From assembly GCA_001769385.1 (NCBI GenBank), contig MEPB01000026.1, positions 18,392 to 82,391 on the forward strand: a DNA stretch of 64,000 nucleotides, read 5' to 3'. The stretch's first letter is position 1; the number at the start of each line of letters is the position of its first letter. This document shows positions 33,737 through 42,340 of this stretch, one piece after another. Below the pieces are notes generated by a model. That model did no database searches, was not told the DNA's origin, and saw only the letters and a list, made by a program, of their open reading frames with translations. The position numbers and the translations under genes are program-made. This DNA comes from Bacteroidetes bacterium RIFCSPLOWO2_12_FULL_35_15 (GTDB lineage: Bacteria; Bacteroidota; Bacteroidia; 2-12-FULL-35-15).

Positions 33737-34471
33737 ATGGAAAATAAAACTTATAATTCCAAACTCAGGGCATTATTATCTATAAGAAATTTAGATAAAA
33801 TACTGAATACACATTTAGAACAAATGATGGAAATAGAAAAACAATTGGATGCATTAAATAAAAATGCCCTAACTGTACTTGAATCACATTGTTCCACTGA
33901 ATCTCAAGAAATATGGAAAACCATTTTAAAAGAAAATTCGAGTACCATCACGTCCATTAACCAGATATTAAGATCTGCTAAAGAAAAAGTAGTAAGTAAA
34001 GATAGATCCGAGTCAACAGAATTGTGGAAAAAATATGAATTGCATTTGGATAAACTAAAAGAAACATACAAAACCCTGGAAAACCTCGGATTGGAGATCC
34101 TTCCTTCTAAGGAGCATAAACATTGGGAAAAAGACATCTGTACATTTGACGAAACTATCCTTCCGCTGATCGTTTCGCATGCTGAGGTCTGCAAACAGGA
34201 ACTGGAATTGATTGCACGATACACTCCAAAAGAGCTTGACAATATTACTTTAATAATTATGCAACATATTCCTGAGGATTTTACATTTGAAGATGCTGAT
34301 AAATATGAAAAGGACTATTTAAAAGCCTTTGAAGAATTTAAAAAAGAATTTCGTAAGGAGAAAAATCTTTGGGATAAATTTTTAGATGTATTAGCAGGAG
34401 GAACTCACCAACCTCCTTCTGAACGTGTGATGTTGGAAAGATGGATAGAGGGTGAAAAACAAAATTTATAA
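33737..34471 (+). CDS. coiled-coil hypothetical protein
   Basis: A 244-residue, strongly charged, helical protein with no signal peptide or membrane segment. Heptad-like stretches run through about residues 20-120 ('LEQMMEIEKQLDALNKNALTVL', 'ELWKKYELHLDKLKETYKTLENL') and 195-225 ('YLKAFEEFKKEFRKEKNLWDKFLDVLAGG'). I recognise no family. The gene stands apart from its neighbours and is followed by remnants of a SHOCT gene. Confidence 0.65.
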   Translation: MENKTYNSKLRALLSIRNLDKILNTHLEQMMEIEKQLDALNKNALTVLESHCSTESQEIWKTILKENSSTITSINQILRSAKEKVVSKDRSESTELWKKYELHLDKLKETYKTLENLGLEILPSKEHKHWEKDICTFDETILPLIVSHAEVCKQELELIARYTPKELDNITLIIMQHIPEDFTFEDADKYEKDYLKAFEEFKKEFRKEKNLWDKFLDVLAGGTHQPPSERVMLERWIEGEKQNL

Positions 34472-34517
34472 ATCCATTCGGGAGCCTCTTCGTTTCCAAA
34501 ACTTATGATATAAAAAA

Positions 34518-34612
34518 ATGAAAAAACTAAAAAGCTCCTTGACGATAAAATAATTACCCAGGAAGAATTCGAAAAAGAAAAAAAGAAAATTTTAGAAGAA
34601 GAAGGGAAATAA
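34518..34612 (+). pseudogene. frameshifted SHOCT-domain microgene
   Basis: From 34521 one frame reads 'KLLDDKIITQEEFEKEKKKIL' and ends at a TAA at 34610-34612; this is a textbook SHOCT (short C-terminal) domain. The only ATG (34518) is in another frame that stops after 11 codons. Adding one A to the A-run after 'aaact' would join ATG to the SHOCT frame and give a 31-residue protein. Either the gene is broken, the assembly lost a base in a homopolymer, or slippage restores the frame. Confidence 0.55.
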
Positions 34613-34668
34613 AAAATAAAAAAAAATTATTATTCTGATCTGTTATCTTAAAATCACAAAAAAAAATA

Positions 34669-35067
34669 ATGAGATTCCTCATTGCCGCATTACTCACCGG
34701 GCTGTCATTTGCGATCATGGATGGCTTAATAAACGGAAATGTGTATGCTGCGGAGCTAATGAAATACTATGACCCTATCGCGAAACATACTATTAATGTC
34801 CCGGTAGCATTACTCATTGATCTGTTTTATGGAATTATGATAACAGGAATATACAAAATTATTTTTCCTGTTCTACCCACAGGATCCGCAATGATCAAAG
34901 GAATAATTTTTGGAACCGGAATGTGGTTTTTCAGAGTAGTAATGAGTGTGATCTCCTCGTGGATGATGTTTACAATTCCTGCAAAAACTCTGATCTATAT
35001 GCTATTGACCGGTTTACTTGAAATGACAGTATTAGGGATCATTAATGGACTGATACTGAAAAAATAG
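34669..35067 (+). CDS. small integral membrane protein
   Basis: 132 residues with four predicted membrane helices (about 2-20, 45-68, 75-98, 105-128) and short loops, the first containing 'LINGNVYAAELMKYYDPIAK'. No signal peptidase site and no conserved catalytic residues are seen. The pattern resembles uncharacterised four-helix proteins of Bacteroidota. Function unknown. It stands alone. Confidence 0.65.
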   Translation: MRFLIAALLTGLSFAIMDGLINGNVYAAELMKYYDPIAKHTINVPVALLIDLFYGIMITGIYKIIFPVLPTGSAMIKGIIFGTGMWFFRVVMSVISSWMMFTIPAKTLIYMLLTGLLEMTVLGIINGLILKK

Positions 35068-35571
35068 AAATGCGAATTTTTGGGATCCTCTTTTTAATTT
35101 CAGATTTAGTAATTTCTTCTTTGAAAAAACAGCTGACTCTGAAATTTATTTTTTCTTCATCATTCTGTAAAAACACTATCAATTCTTATTTTTTCTCATT
35201 ACTTAGTCCGTGCCCTCTTATTCCTTGTATTACACCGTCAATTGGGTAAAACATACTTTACTGTATTCATACGACTTTTTTGAAATGGCTGAACTCTTTA
35301 AAAAAACAAGAAAGAATTTCTTCTGTTTTTTATTTTTAAAAATGAAAAAGAACAAAGGTGAAAAAACAATATTTTTTTCTTTGCTCTTTCTATTCCACAA
35401 AACAAGGCATTACAGGTGTTTTTTTACAAAATTTTTAAAAATAAAAGATAAATGTCAAACAAAATAACACAATTTACTATATTTGATAGGCTGTATGAAT
35501 CAGCAACACAAAAGAAAAGAAAAATATTTTTTTTCAGCTAGCTTAAAAAGGAAAAATAATACGCCATAAGA
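35068..35571. other. 504-bp non-coding stretch
   Basis: Very T/A-rich sequence. A frame at 35210-35467 begins at GTG and is dominated by Phe/Lys/Leu codons expected from base composition, so I do not call it. A TATATTTG (-7-like) lies at 35478-35485, 86 bp before the next gene, but without a good upstream TTG. Confidence 0.5.
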
Positions 35572-38013
35572 ATGCAAACCCAAAAAACCGATTTACATTT
35601 CATTGTTTGCAGTACCCTTAATTTTTGTCCTCCCCTCTGTAATATTACGGGTAGGATACAAAGCAATCGCTCGCATACGTATATTTTTATTTATTATTTT
35701 ATACTGCTTACTTGTTTTTCATTCGTTGAGAAAACTTATGCTTCCGACAGGTCTGGAAAAATTGATTCGCTTAAACAACTGATTGGTAAAGTTGAATCTG
35801 ACAGTGGCAAAATAGGTATTTTCAACGCACTTGCATTTCAAATGGCTTTTTCAAATCCTGATTCAGCAATTTATTACGCGAATAAATCCCTTGCCTTATC
35901 TGAGCCGCATCTTAAATCAACTAAAGAAGAAGAGAGAACAAAATACCTTAGTTTAAAATCTACTTCCTTTCATAACTTAGGTGTGATTTATTATTATGAT
36001 GGCAATGACGAAAAGGCTTTGAATTATTATTTCAAAGCTCTTGAAATACGCAATAAACTTTCAATAGAACATCCTCAACTAATTAAATATAAGAATGACC
36101 TGGCAGATACTTATAATAACATCGGTATTGCATACAAACATAAAGGAGAATTTGAAAAAGCCCTTGAATATTATCTCAAAGTTTTAATGGTTTATGAAGA
36201 GATTAACAAAACAAATAAAGGAGATTTTTCTTCCAAAACAGGTATTGGTGCTGCGTATAATAATCTCGGAGTAGTATATACTGCTTTAGGAAATTACAGT
36301 GAAGCTTTGCAAAACCATCTTAAATCATTGAAAATAAAAGAAGAGATAGGTGACAAATCAGGTATCGCATATTCCTATAATAATATCGGAATTGTATATG
36401 AGTATCAGGAAGATTTTGATCATGCCTTGGAATATTATTTCAAATCGCTCAAAATAAGGCAGGAAACAGGAAATAAAATGGGGATAGCTAATTCTTTTAA
36501 TAACATAGGAAACATCTACAGCGGCAAAAAGAAACACAAAGAGGCTTTAGAATATTTGAAAATGTCGGTAGAAATAAAGGAAGAGTTAGGAGATAAGGAA
36601 GGAATTGCTGCTTCCTATAGCAACATAGGAATGCTTTATTTTGATTTGGGAGGATTTCAGAAAAACCCTGATTCTGCAGCAATATATTATAAAAATGCTT
36701 TATTCTATCTGAAAGAAGTTCTTAAAATGGATGAGGAAAATAATGACAAAAGTGGAATGGCGACTTCTGATGTGAATATTGGTAGTGTTCTTACATGGCT
36801 GGGTCGTTTTGAAGAAGCAGAAGAGTATCTGCAACGCGGATTAAAACTTGCGATGGAATCTGATGAAAAAGATCTTGTCAAAAACGCTTATATGGGCCTT
36901 TCTGAATTAAATTCCAAAACAGGAAATTATAAAAATGCTTTTGAATACCATTTGCTTTATTCCCAAATTAAAGACAGTTTACTTAATGAAGAAAGTGGTA
37001 AACAAATTAAAGAGATGTCTGCCCGTTTTGAAAGTGAAAAAAAAGAAAAACAAATACTACTTCTTGAAAAAGATAAAGAAAAACAGGAGGAGGCAAGAAA
37101 AAGGCAACAACTTTTCTTTTTGGTTGCAGTTGCATTCTCCATATCTATAGCAATAATCGCTATTATTATTTTCCGCACTCTGAAAGTAACACGTAATCAA
37201 AAAATTGTTATCGAAAAGCAAAAACATTTAGTTGAGGAAAAACAAAAAGAAATTATTGATTCCATTACGTATGCCAAACGACTTCAGGAAGCCATATTGC
37301 CACCGCTCGAGTTAATCAAAAAACAGTTACCTGAAAGTTTTGTGCTTTACAAACCCAAAGATATTGTTGCCGGTGATTTTTATTGGATGGAAGTAATCGA
37401 CAATATTGTTTTCATAGCTGCTGCCGACTGTACAGGGCACGGTGTCCCTGGTGCAATGGTTTCTGTTGTTTGCAGCAATGCGCTTAACCGAACCGTAAAA
37501 GAGTTTGGCTTACGTGCTACAGGAGAAATTCTTGACAAAGTAACTGACCTTGTTCTTGAAACCTTTGAAAAAAGCAGTTCCGATGTTAAAGACGGTATGG
37601 ACATCTCCTTGCTTGCAATTAAATTCCCTTCTCCTAATGAGATTGACAGACAGATAAGACTTCAGTGGAGTGGAGCAAATAATCCATTATGGTATGTTCA
37701 AAACGGAAATATTAAAGAAATTACAGCAGACAAACAGCCTATCGGAAAACAAGACAAGAGAAAACCTTTTACAACTCACACCATAGAATATTCGGACTAT
37801 TCTGTATTCTATTTATTTACTGATGGATTGCCCGATCAGTTTGGAGGATTAAAAGGGAAGAAATTTTTATACAAAAGATTTAAAGAAAATTTATTTTCGA
37901 TTTACAAATTACCGATGGAAGAGCAGCAATCAAATTTAGAAAAAACATTTCAAGATTGGAAAGGAAGGCTAGAACAGTTGGACGACATAACAGTAATTGG
38001 AATAAAAATTTAA
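35572..38013 (+). CDS. TPR sensor with SpoIIE/PP2C phosphatase output domain
   Basis: The 813-residue protein has a membrane or signal segment at about 37-55, roughly seven tetratricopeptide repeats to about residue 480 ('NNIGIAYKHKGEFEKALEYYLKVL', 'NNLGVVYTALGNYSEALQNHLKSLKIKEEIGDKSGI'), a coiled coil, a membrane helix at about 515-537 and a second coiled coil. A SpoIIE-type phosphatase domain follows at about 580-813 ('KPKDIVAGDFYW', 'AAADCTGHGVPGAMVS', 'FTDGLPDQFGG') with the acidic metal ligands. It is a periplasmic-sensor, cytoplasmic-phosphatase protein common in Bacteroidota. The first 35 residues look unlike an exported N-terminus, so a non-ATG start further in is possible. Substrate unknown. 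Confidence 0.87.
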   Translation: MQTQKTDLHFIVCSTLNFCPPLCNITGRIQSNRSHTYIFIYYFILLTCFSFVEKTYASDRSGKIDSLKQLIGKVESDSGKIGIFNALAFQMAFSNPDSAIYYANKSLALSEPHLKSTKEEERTKYLSLKSTSFHNLGVIYYYDGNDEKALNYYFKALEIRNKLSIEHPQLIKYKNDLADTYNNIGIAYKHKGEFEKALEYYLKVLMVYEEINKTNKGDFSSKTGIGAAYNNLGVVYTALGNYSEALQNHLKSLKIKEEIGDKSGIAYSYNNIGIVYEYQEDFDHALEYYFKSLKIRQETGNKMGIANSFNNIGNIYSGKKKHKEALEYLKMSVEIKEELGDKEGIAASYSNIGMLYFDLGGFQKNPDSAAIYYKNALFYLKEVLKMDEENNDKSGMATSDVNIGSVLTWLGRFEEAEEYLQRGLKLAMESDEKDLVKNAYMGLSELNSKTGNYKNAFEYHLLYSQIKDSLLNEESGKQIKEMSARFESEKKEKQILLLEKDKEKQEEARKRQQLFFLVAVAFSISIAIIAIIIFRTLKVTRNQKIVIEKQKHLVEEKQKEIIDSITYAKRLQEAILPPLELIKKQLPESFVLYKPKDIVAGDFYWMEVIDNIVFIAAADCTGHGVPGAMVSVVCSNALNRTVKEFGLRATGEILDKVTDLVLETFEKSSSDVKDGMDISLLAIKFPSPNEIDRQIRLQWSGANNPLWYVQNGNIKEITADKQPIGKQDKRKPFTTHTIEYSDYSVFYLFTDGLPDQFGGLKGKKFLYKRFKENLFSIYKLPMEEQQSNLEKTFQDWKGRLEQLDDITVIGIKI

Positions 38014-38098
38014 AATATCCCTTTGCAAAACGTTGATTTATTATAGTACTAGAAAAGAGTTTCATCACTATGTAAGCAATACACCTTAGCTCATCTTG

Positions 38099-40153
38099 TT
38101 AGTTGTTTGCTAATATATACTCCTTCGAATTTAGTTTCTCCAAAACCTTTCCCATATCAATCCCTGCTCCCAATACTCCTTTGAAAATATCACCCTTTTT
38201 CTGAAGTCTTTCAAAAATTGTTTTGATGGTAAAATGAGAAGGAAGCAGCCCTTTTTTTAATTCATTCCATTCAAGTGGTGTAGAAACAGGTGCGCCCGGT
38301 TTTGGTCTGAGGCAATATGGAGCCGCGAGGGTTTGTCCCTTCCTGTTTTGCAAATAGTCAATGTAGATTTTATTTTTTCTTTTACTTGGTATTCGTTCAA
38401 GACTGGTAATTTCAGGTACCAATTCATGACTGAGGGTGGCAATCAATTCTGCAAACTTTACCGACTCATCATAATTATATTTTGCTCCCAAGGGAATATA
38501 AATATGAATTCCTCTGGAGCCGGATGTTTTACAAAATCCGCTTATATTTCCTTTGTCTAACACTTCTTTAACGGCAAGAGCAACTTCAATTGCCTCCTCA
38601 AACGAAGAAACATCGGGTGGATCTAAATCAATAACAAGATAATCGGGAAATTCAATGCTTCCCTTACTTGAAAGCCATGGATTTATTTCAATGCAACCCA
38701 GATTAGCCATATAAATCAAAGTTGCTTTATCCTGGCACATTAAATAATTGATCTTTTTATTGGTTGATTCGGAAAATATTTTTATAGTTTCGATCCAGTC
38801 CGGCAACGTTGAAAGCATATCTTTTTGAAAAAAACTTTGTTGATTAATTCCATTCGGATTTCGTCTTAAACTTTCCGGTCTGTTCTTTAAATAAGGTAAA
38901 ATATAATCAGACACTTTGTTATAATATTCAATGAGATCTTCTTTGGTATAGTTTTCTTCCGGCCAATATATTTTTTTTAAATTAGTCAACTTCAATGGTT
39001 TTCCCTCTATTTTTAGTAGTGCTTCCTTCCCATCTTCGCTAAGATCTTCCTCCTTAATTAATGTATTTATTTTTGAATTTTTTTTTATTGAATTTTTTTT
39101 TATTGAAACATTTTTATACCCTACTTTCGCTTCTTTTATTTTTTTATTTTTTTCCAAACCGGAATTTTCAGATTTTAAAAATGACGCATCATTTTTTTTT
39201 ATTTTCTTGGTTTTTAAGATCGATTCAATTGGATTTTCCATTTCTCGGTTTACGTCTTTTGCATTTTTATCCTCTCTCATTCCAAGGAATACAGGCATCC
39301 TCATAACTCCATCATTGGTCCATTGCTGAAATTTTACTTCACAAACCAGTTGAGGTTTCAACCATTTTACGGGAGCATTCGTTTTTGGAATAATTCTAAA
39401 AGGTGATTTTTTCTGAACTAAAGGTTTTAATTTTATAATGATTTGCCGAAGGTTCTTATCATTAAACCCTCCCCCTGTATGACCTACATAAACTAATTCT
39501 TCTTTTTGATAAACGCCCAGCACCAAGGCGCCAAAATGTTTTCTTCCCGCATGTGGTTCAGTGAACCCTGCAATAACTACTTCCTGTTGCTTGACTGTTT
39601 TTATTTTTAACCAATCTCTCCCTCTCACTCCAGGCAAATAGGTGCTGTCTGCTTTTTTTGCAATGATTCCTTCCAGTTCTTTTTTTTTCACCAATGCAAA
39701 AAATTTGTTCCCTTCCTTCACAATATGATCGTTATATTTTATTGTTGGATCGTTGGGCAGAATTTTTTTTAGTAATTCTTTTCTCTGCCACAACGGAAGT
39801 CCGGTAAGGTCGTGTCCATTGTAATACAGAAGATCAAAAACATAATAAACAATGTTTCCTTTACCTGTCCGCTGATAATTTTGTATTAACTGAAATTGAG
39901 ATTTTCCTTCCTTATCCAAAGCCACAATTTCTCCATCAAAAATCGCCTGCATCCCCAGTCGAGAAAGTGATTCATAAACAGTTGGGAAACGCGTATTAAA
40001 TGAAAGATTGTTTCTTGAATACAAATAAATATCAGTAAAATTGACCTCCGCTATGGCTCTGAACCCATCCCATTTTATTTCAAAGATCCATTCATCTGAA
40101 TCAAAAGCCGCTTTCACAAGTGTTGCCATCATTGGTTTTATACGATGAGGCAT
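38099..40153 (-). CDS. ligD: DNA ligase D, ligase-polymerase part
   Basis: 684 residues: an ATP-dependent ligase domain at about 1-300 with the adenylation motif 'EIKWDGFRA' (Lys27), 'FDGEIVALD' and 'EGIIAKKADSTYLPGVRGRDWLKIK'; a Lys-rich linker at about 310-380 with 'KKNSIKKNSK' repeats; and a primase-polymerase domain at about 385-680 ('LTNLKKIYWPEENYTKEDLIEYY', 'FFQKDM', 'LVIDLDPPD', 'KTSGSRGIHIYIPL'). It seals and fills double-strand breaks with Ku. The phosphoesterase domain that precedes LIG-POL in the Pseudomonas-type LigD is a separate frame 20 bp upstream; the ligase frame is open back through the gap, which suggests a frameshifted single gene. Confidence 0.92.
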   Translation of the reverse strand: MPHRIKPMMATLVKAAFDSDEWIFEIKWDGFRAIAEVNFTDIYLYSRNNLSFNTRFPTVYESLSRLGMQAIFDGEIVALDKEGKSQFQLIQNYQRTGKGNIVYYVFDLLYYNGHDLTGLPLWQRKELLKKILPNDPTIKYNDHIVKEGNKFFALVKKKELEGIIAKKADSTYLPGVRGRDWLKIKTVKQQEVVIAGFTEPHAGRKHFGALVLGVYQKEELVYVGHTGGGFNDKNLRQIIIKLKPLVQKKSPFRIIPKTNAPVKWLKPQLVCEVKFQQWTNDGVMRMPVFLGMREDKNAKDVNREMENPIESILKTKKIKKNDASFLKSENSGLEKNKKIKEAKVGYKNVSIKKNSIKKNSKINTLIKEEDLSEDGKEALLKIEGKPLKLTNLKKIYWPEENYTKEDLIEYYNKVSDYILPYLKNRPESLRRNPNGINQQSFFQKDMLSTLPDWIETIKIFSESTNKKINYLMCQDKATLIYMANLGCIEINPWLSSKGSIEFPDYLVIDLDPPDVSSFEEAIEVALAVKEVLDKGNISGFCKTSGSRGIHIYIPLGAKYNYDESVKFAELIATLSHELVPEITSLERIPSKRKNKIYIDYLQNRKGQTLAAPYCLRPKPGAPVSTPLEWNELKKGLLPSHFTIKTIFERLQKKGDIFKGVLGAGIDMGKVLEKLNSKEYILANN

Positions 40154-40173
40154 TTTTGCTTTTTTTGAATCTT

Positions 40174-40836
40174 TTAATAAGCTGGTTTCATTTTTGCTTT
40201 TTTTTTTGAATGATTAGTCTGGGTGATCTTATCAGAAACAATACTCTCTTTTTTTTTACCCGATTGGGTTTTTATTTGTTCTAAACTTCTTTTCGTGACA
40301 ATTGATTTGTCTTCGTTTAATACATCTTTTACGTTAGCGTATTCATCTTTCTTTTTAATAAACAACCATTCATTGCCTTTTTTCAGATGCATTTTCACAA
40401 GTGCAAATTCTCCGTTCAGCTTTTTTCCTTTTAAAATTATTTTCAGATTTCCTTTTTGCAAACCTTCCAGCAATGCCTTTTCATTTTCCGTTTTTTCTTT
40501 TGTATCTATAGCCTGATAGGTCCCTTCATCCCAAATCATCACGGTACCTGCTCCATAATTCCCCTCCGGAATAATCCCTTCAAATTTTCCATAATCTAAA
40601 GGATGGTCTTCTACCATTATTGCAAGTCTTTTATCATTGGGATTCATGGACGGTCCTTTTGGAATGGCCCAGCTTTTTAATACCCCTTCCATTTCAAGTC
40701 TTAAATCATAATGCAAATGCGATGCATCATGTTTATGCACAACAAATTGGTGTTCATCAAGGCTCCTTTTTAATTTCGCTTTCGGCTCAGGAGTCTCATT
40801 GAATTTTCGTTTTTTTTTATACAGAGTGAGTGTCAT
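40174..40836 (-). CDS. ligD: LigD 3'-phosphoesterase domain (separate frame)
   Basis: The 220-residue protein carries the PE domain: 'HQFVVHKHDASHLHYDLRLEMEGVLKSWAIPKGPS' (about residues 29-63, with the His and Asp metal ligands), 'EDHPLDYGKFEGIIPEGNYGAGTVMIWDEG' and 'GNLKIILKGKKLNGEFALVKM'. It trims 3' ends before ligation. It ends in a Lys-rich tail with a stop just after a run of nine A residues (coding strand). One inserted A there would continue into the ligase-polymerase frame, reproducing the PE-LIG-POL order. Natural split genes also exist, so the split may be real. Confidence 0.9.
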   Translation of the reverse strand: MTLTLYKKKRKFNETPEPKAKLKRSLDEHQFVVHKHDASHLHYDLRLEMEGVLKSWAIPKGPSMNPNDKRLAIMVEDHPLDYGKFEGIIPEGNYGAGTVMIWDEGTYQAIDTKEKTENEKALLEGLQKGNLKIILKGKKLNGEFALVKMHLKKGNEWLFIKKKDEYANVKDVLNEDKSIVTKRSLEQIKTQSGKKKESIVSDKITQTNHSKKKAKMKPAY

Positions 40837-40854
40837 TAAACAATTGGTTAAATT

Positions 40855-41715
40855 CTATATTTTATGCTTTAATTTTTTATATTTTACTGCTTTTTGTTTT
40901 TTAATTGTTCTCAATTGCCTCACAGGAGATCGATCCTGAACTTTTCTTCCTTTCACCGATTCAAGACTTGCCTTAATCACCGACATTAAATCTTTAACAT
41001 GTGTGGCCTCTGAAATTTTCCCTTTTACCTCCACAGGTTTTCCTTTAGCTTTTAATTCTATTACTTTTTTTAATTCATCCACATAAGTATCTTTATAATT
41101 GGCCGGATTAAATTTTTCAGTCAGTTGTTCAATAAGTTTGATCCCCATTTCTATTTCTTTTAATGAAACAGTGCTTTTTCCCGGCAAATTCAATTGATCG
41201 GCTGATCGGATATTTGAAGTGTATCTTAATTGATTTAAAATGATAACATCTCCCGAAATTTTGATTGCACCAATATGTTCCCGATGTTTTAAAACAAATG
41301 TTGCGATACCCGTTTTCTTTGATTTCCGTAAAGCTTCTCGAAGCAAAGCATAAGGCTTGACAGCATTTTTATCAGGTTCAAGAAAATAGGGTTTGTCGAA
41401 ATAAACAGAATCAATTTCCTCCTCATTTACAAAATTCACTATTTCAATTAAATTATTTTTCCTGACATTTGCATTCTTAAAATCTTCTTCATTCAGCACT
41501 ATGTATTTCCCTTTTTCTATTTCATATCCTTTTACAATATCTTTGAATGCAACTTCCCGCCCATCAGAAACAGCAATCCGTGCATACCGGATCGGTGACA
41601 GGTCTTGTTTTGCAAGCATGTCAAGATCGATATAATCATCTCCTGTTGCACTATATAATTTGACCGGAATATTTACCAATCCAAAACTAATTGCTCCACT
41701 CCATATTGATTTCAT
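40855..41715 (-). CDS. ku: Ku double-strand-break-binding protein
   Basis: 286 residues from the ATG at 41715, which starts the canonical 'MKSIWSGAISFGLVNIPVKLYSA'; the frame is open 17 codons further but that part is not Ku-like. Other Ku signatures are 'YFDKPYFLEPDKNAVKPYALLREAL' and 'LKHREHIGAIKISGDVIILNQLRY'. The C-terminus is lysine-rich. As a homodimer ring it binds broken ends and recruits LigD, whose two frames follow 18 bp downstream; together they form a bacterial NHEJ operon. Confidence 0.94.
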   Translation of the reverse strand: MKSIWSGAISFGLVNIPVKLYSATGDDYIDLDMLAKQDLSPIRYARIAVSDGREVAFKDIVKGYEIEKGKYIVLNEEDFKNANVRKNNLIEIVNFVNEEEIDSVYFDKPYFLEPDKNAVKPYALLREALRKSKKTGIATFVLKHREHIGAIKISGDVIILNQLRYTSNIRSADQLNLPGKSTVSLKEIEMGIKLIEQLTEKFNPANYKDTYVDELKKVIELKAKGKPVEVKGKISEATHVKDLMSVIKASLESVKGRKVQDRSPVRQLRTIKKQKAVKYKKLKHKI

Positions 41716-41887
41716 GTTTTTTTTGTCAGGATAAATTATACATTTATACACGAAAGAATAAAGCAAAAATGATTAATTGCTCATCAATGGACAATGACCT
41801 CAGTCAAAGAAAAAATTTTATTCAGCAGGAAATTCCGAAATGAAATTATTAGGAGAGTAAAAAATGGTGCGTAAAAAATCAATAAAA

Positions 41888-42283
41888 CTAAAGGCTTCTT
41901 TTCTTCCAATACCACACCTCATCTTGTGATTCTTTGTCGATTTGCTTCCAGTAATGTGGGGTAACAAATTTTCCGTCTTCGGTTTTTAATTGGCGGTTAT
42001 ATACTCCATTTATAGGATTAAATGTGAGATCCGTAACACCAACAGTAAATGTTGTTATGACAGGAGCTGGAGGAGTTGTTTCAACAGGAGCATCTGTTCC
42101 TGCCGGGACTATAGGTTTAGCTGCTGTTTTTGGTGGAGGACTGTTCACTACAACAACAGTAAAGCCATTAAATTCTAATAGCTTTTTTAAAAATTCTACA
42201 CGTTCAGCACTGCAATTTTTTTCAATAATGGAGCATTTTACTTCTCCAAGTTCTTCAAATGAATAATTTGCATTTAATGCCAT
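41888..42283 (-). CDS. hypothetical protein downstream of complex I
   Basis: 131 residues in three parts: an N-terminal domain (about 1-48, 'EELGEVKCSIIEKNCSAERVEFLKKLLEFNGFTVVVV'), a Pro/Ala/Thr-rich linker (about 49-78), and a C-terminal domain ('FTVGVTDLTFNPINGVYNRQLKTEDGKFVTPHYW'). The last part looks like a small beta domain ending in an aromatic strand. No signal peptide. It follows nuoN by 57 bp on the same strand, with a short palindrome in between. Function unknown. Confidence 0.6.
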   Translation of the reverse strand: MALNANYSFEELGEVKCSIIEKNCSAERVEFLKKLLEFNGFTVVVVNSPPPKTAAKPIVPAGTDAPVETTPPAPVITTFTVGVTDLTFNPINGVYNRQLKTEDGKFVTPHYWKQIDKESQDEVWYWKKRSL

Positions 42284-42321
42284 CTGCTTTTTTTATTTAT
42301 TTTTTCTATCCACCTATCGTC

Positions 42322-42338
42322 CCTCTCTTGAGGAGAGG
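42322..42338. repeat. short palindrome after nuoN
   Basis: CCTCTC (42322-42327) and GAGAGG (42333-42338) surround TTGAG. It lies just beyond the nuoN stop codon but lacks a U-run on either strand. A similar ACCCTCTC/GAGAGGGT element is at 61852-61877. Confidence 0.45.
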
Positions 42339-42340
42339 TC

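Noticed and set aside
35210-35467. 85-codon frame rich in Phe, Lys and Leu
   Set aside because: GTG start, low-complexity T/A-driven composition and no promoter or homologous feature.
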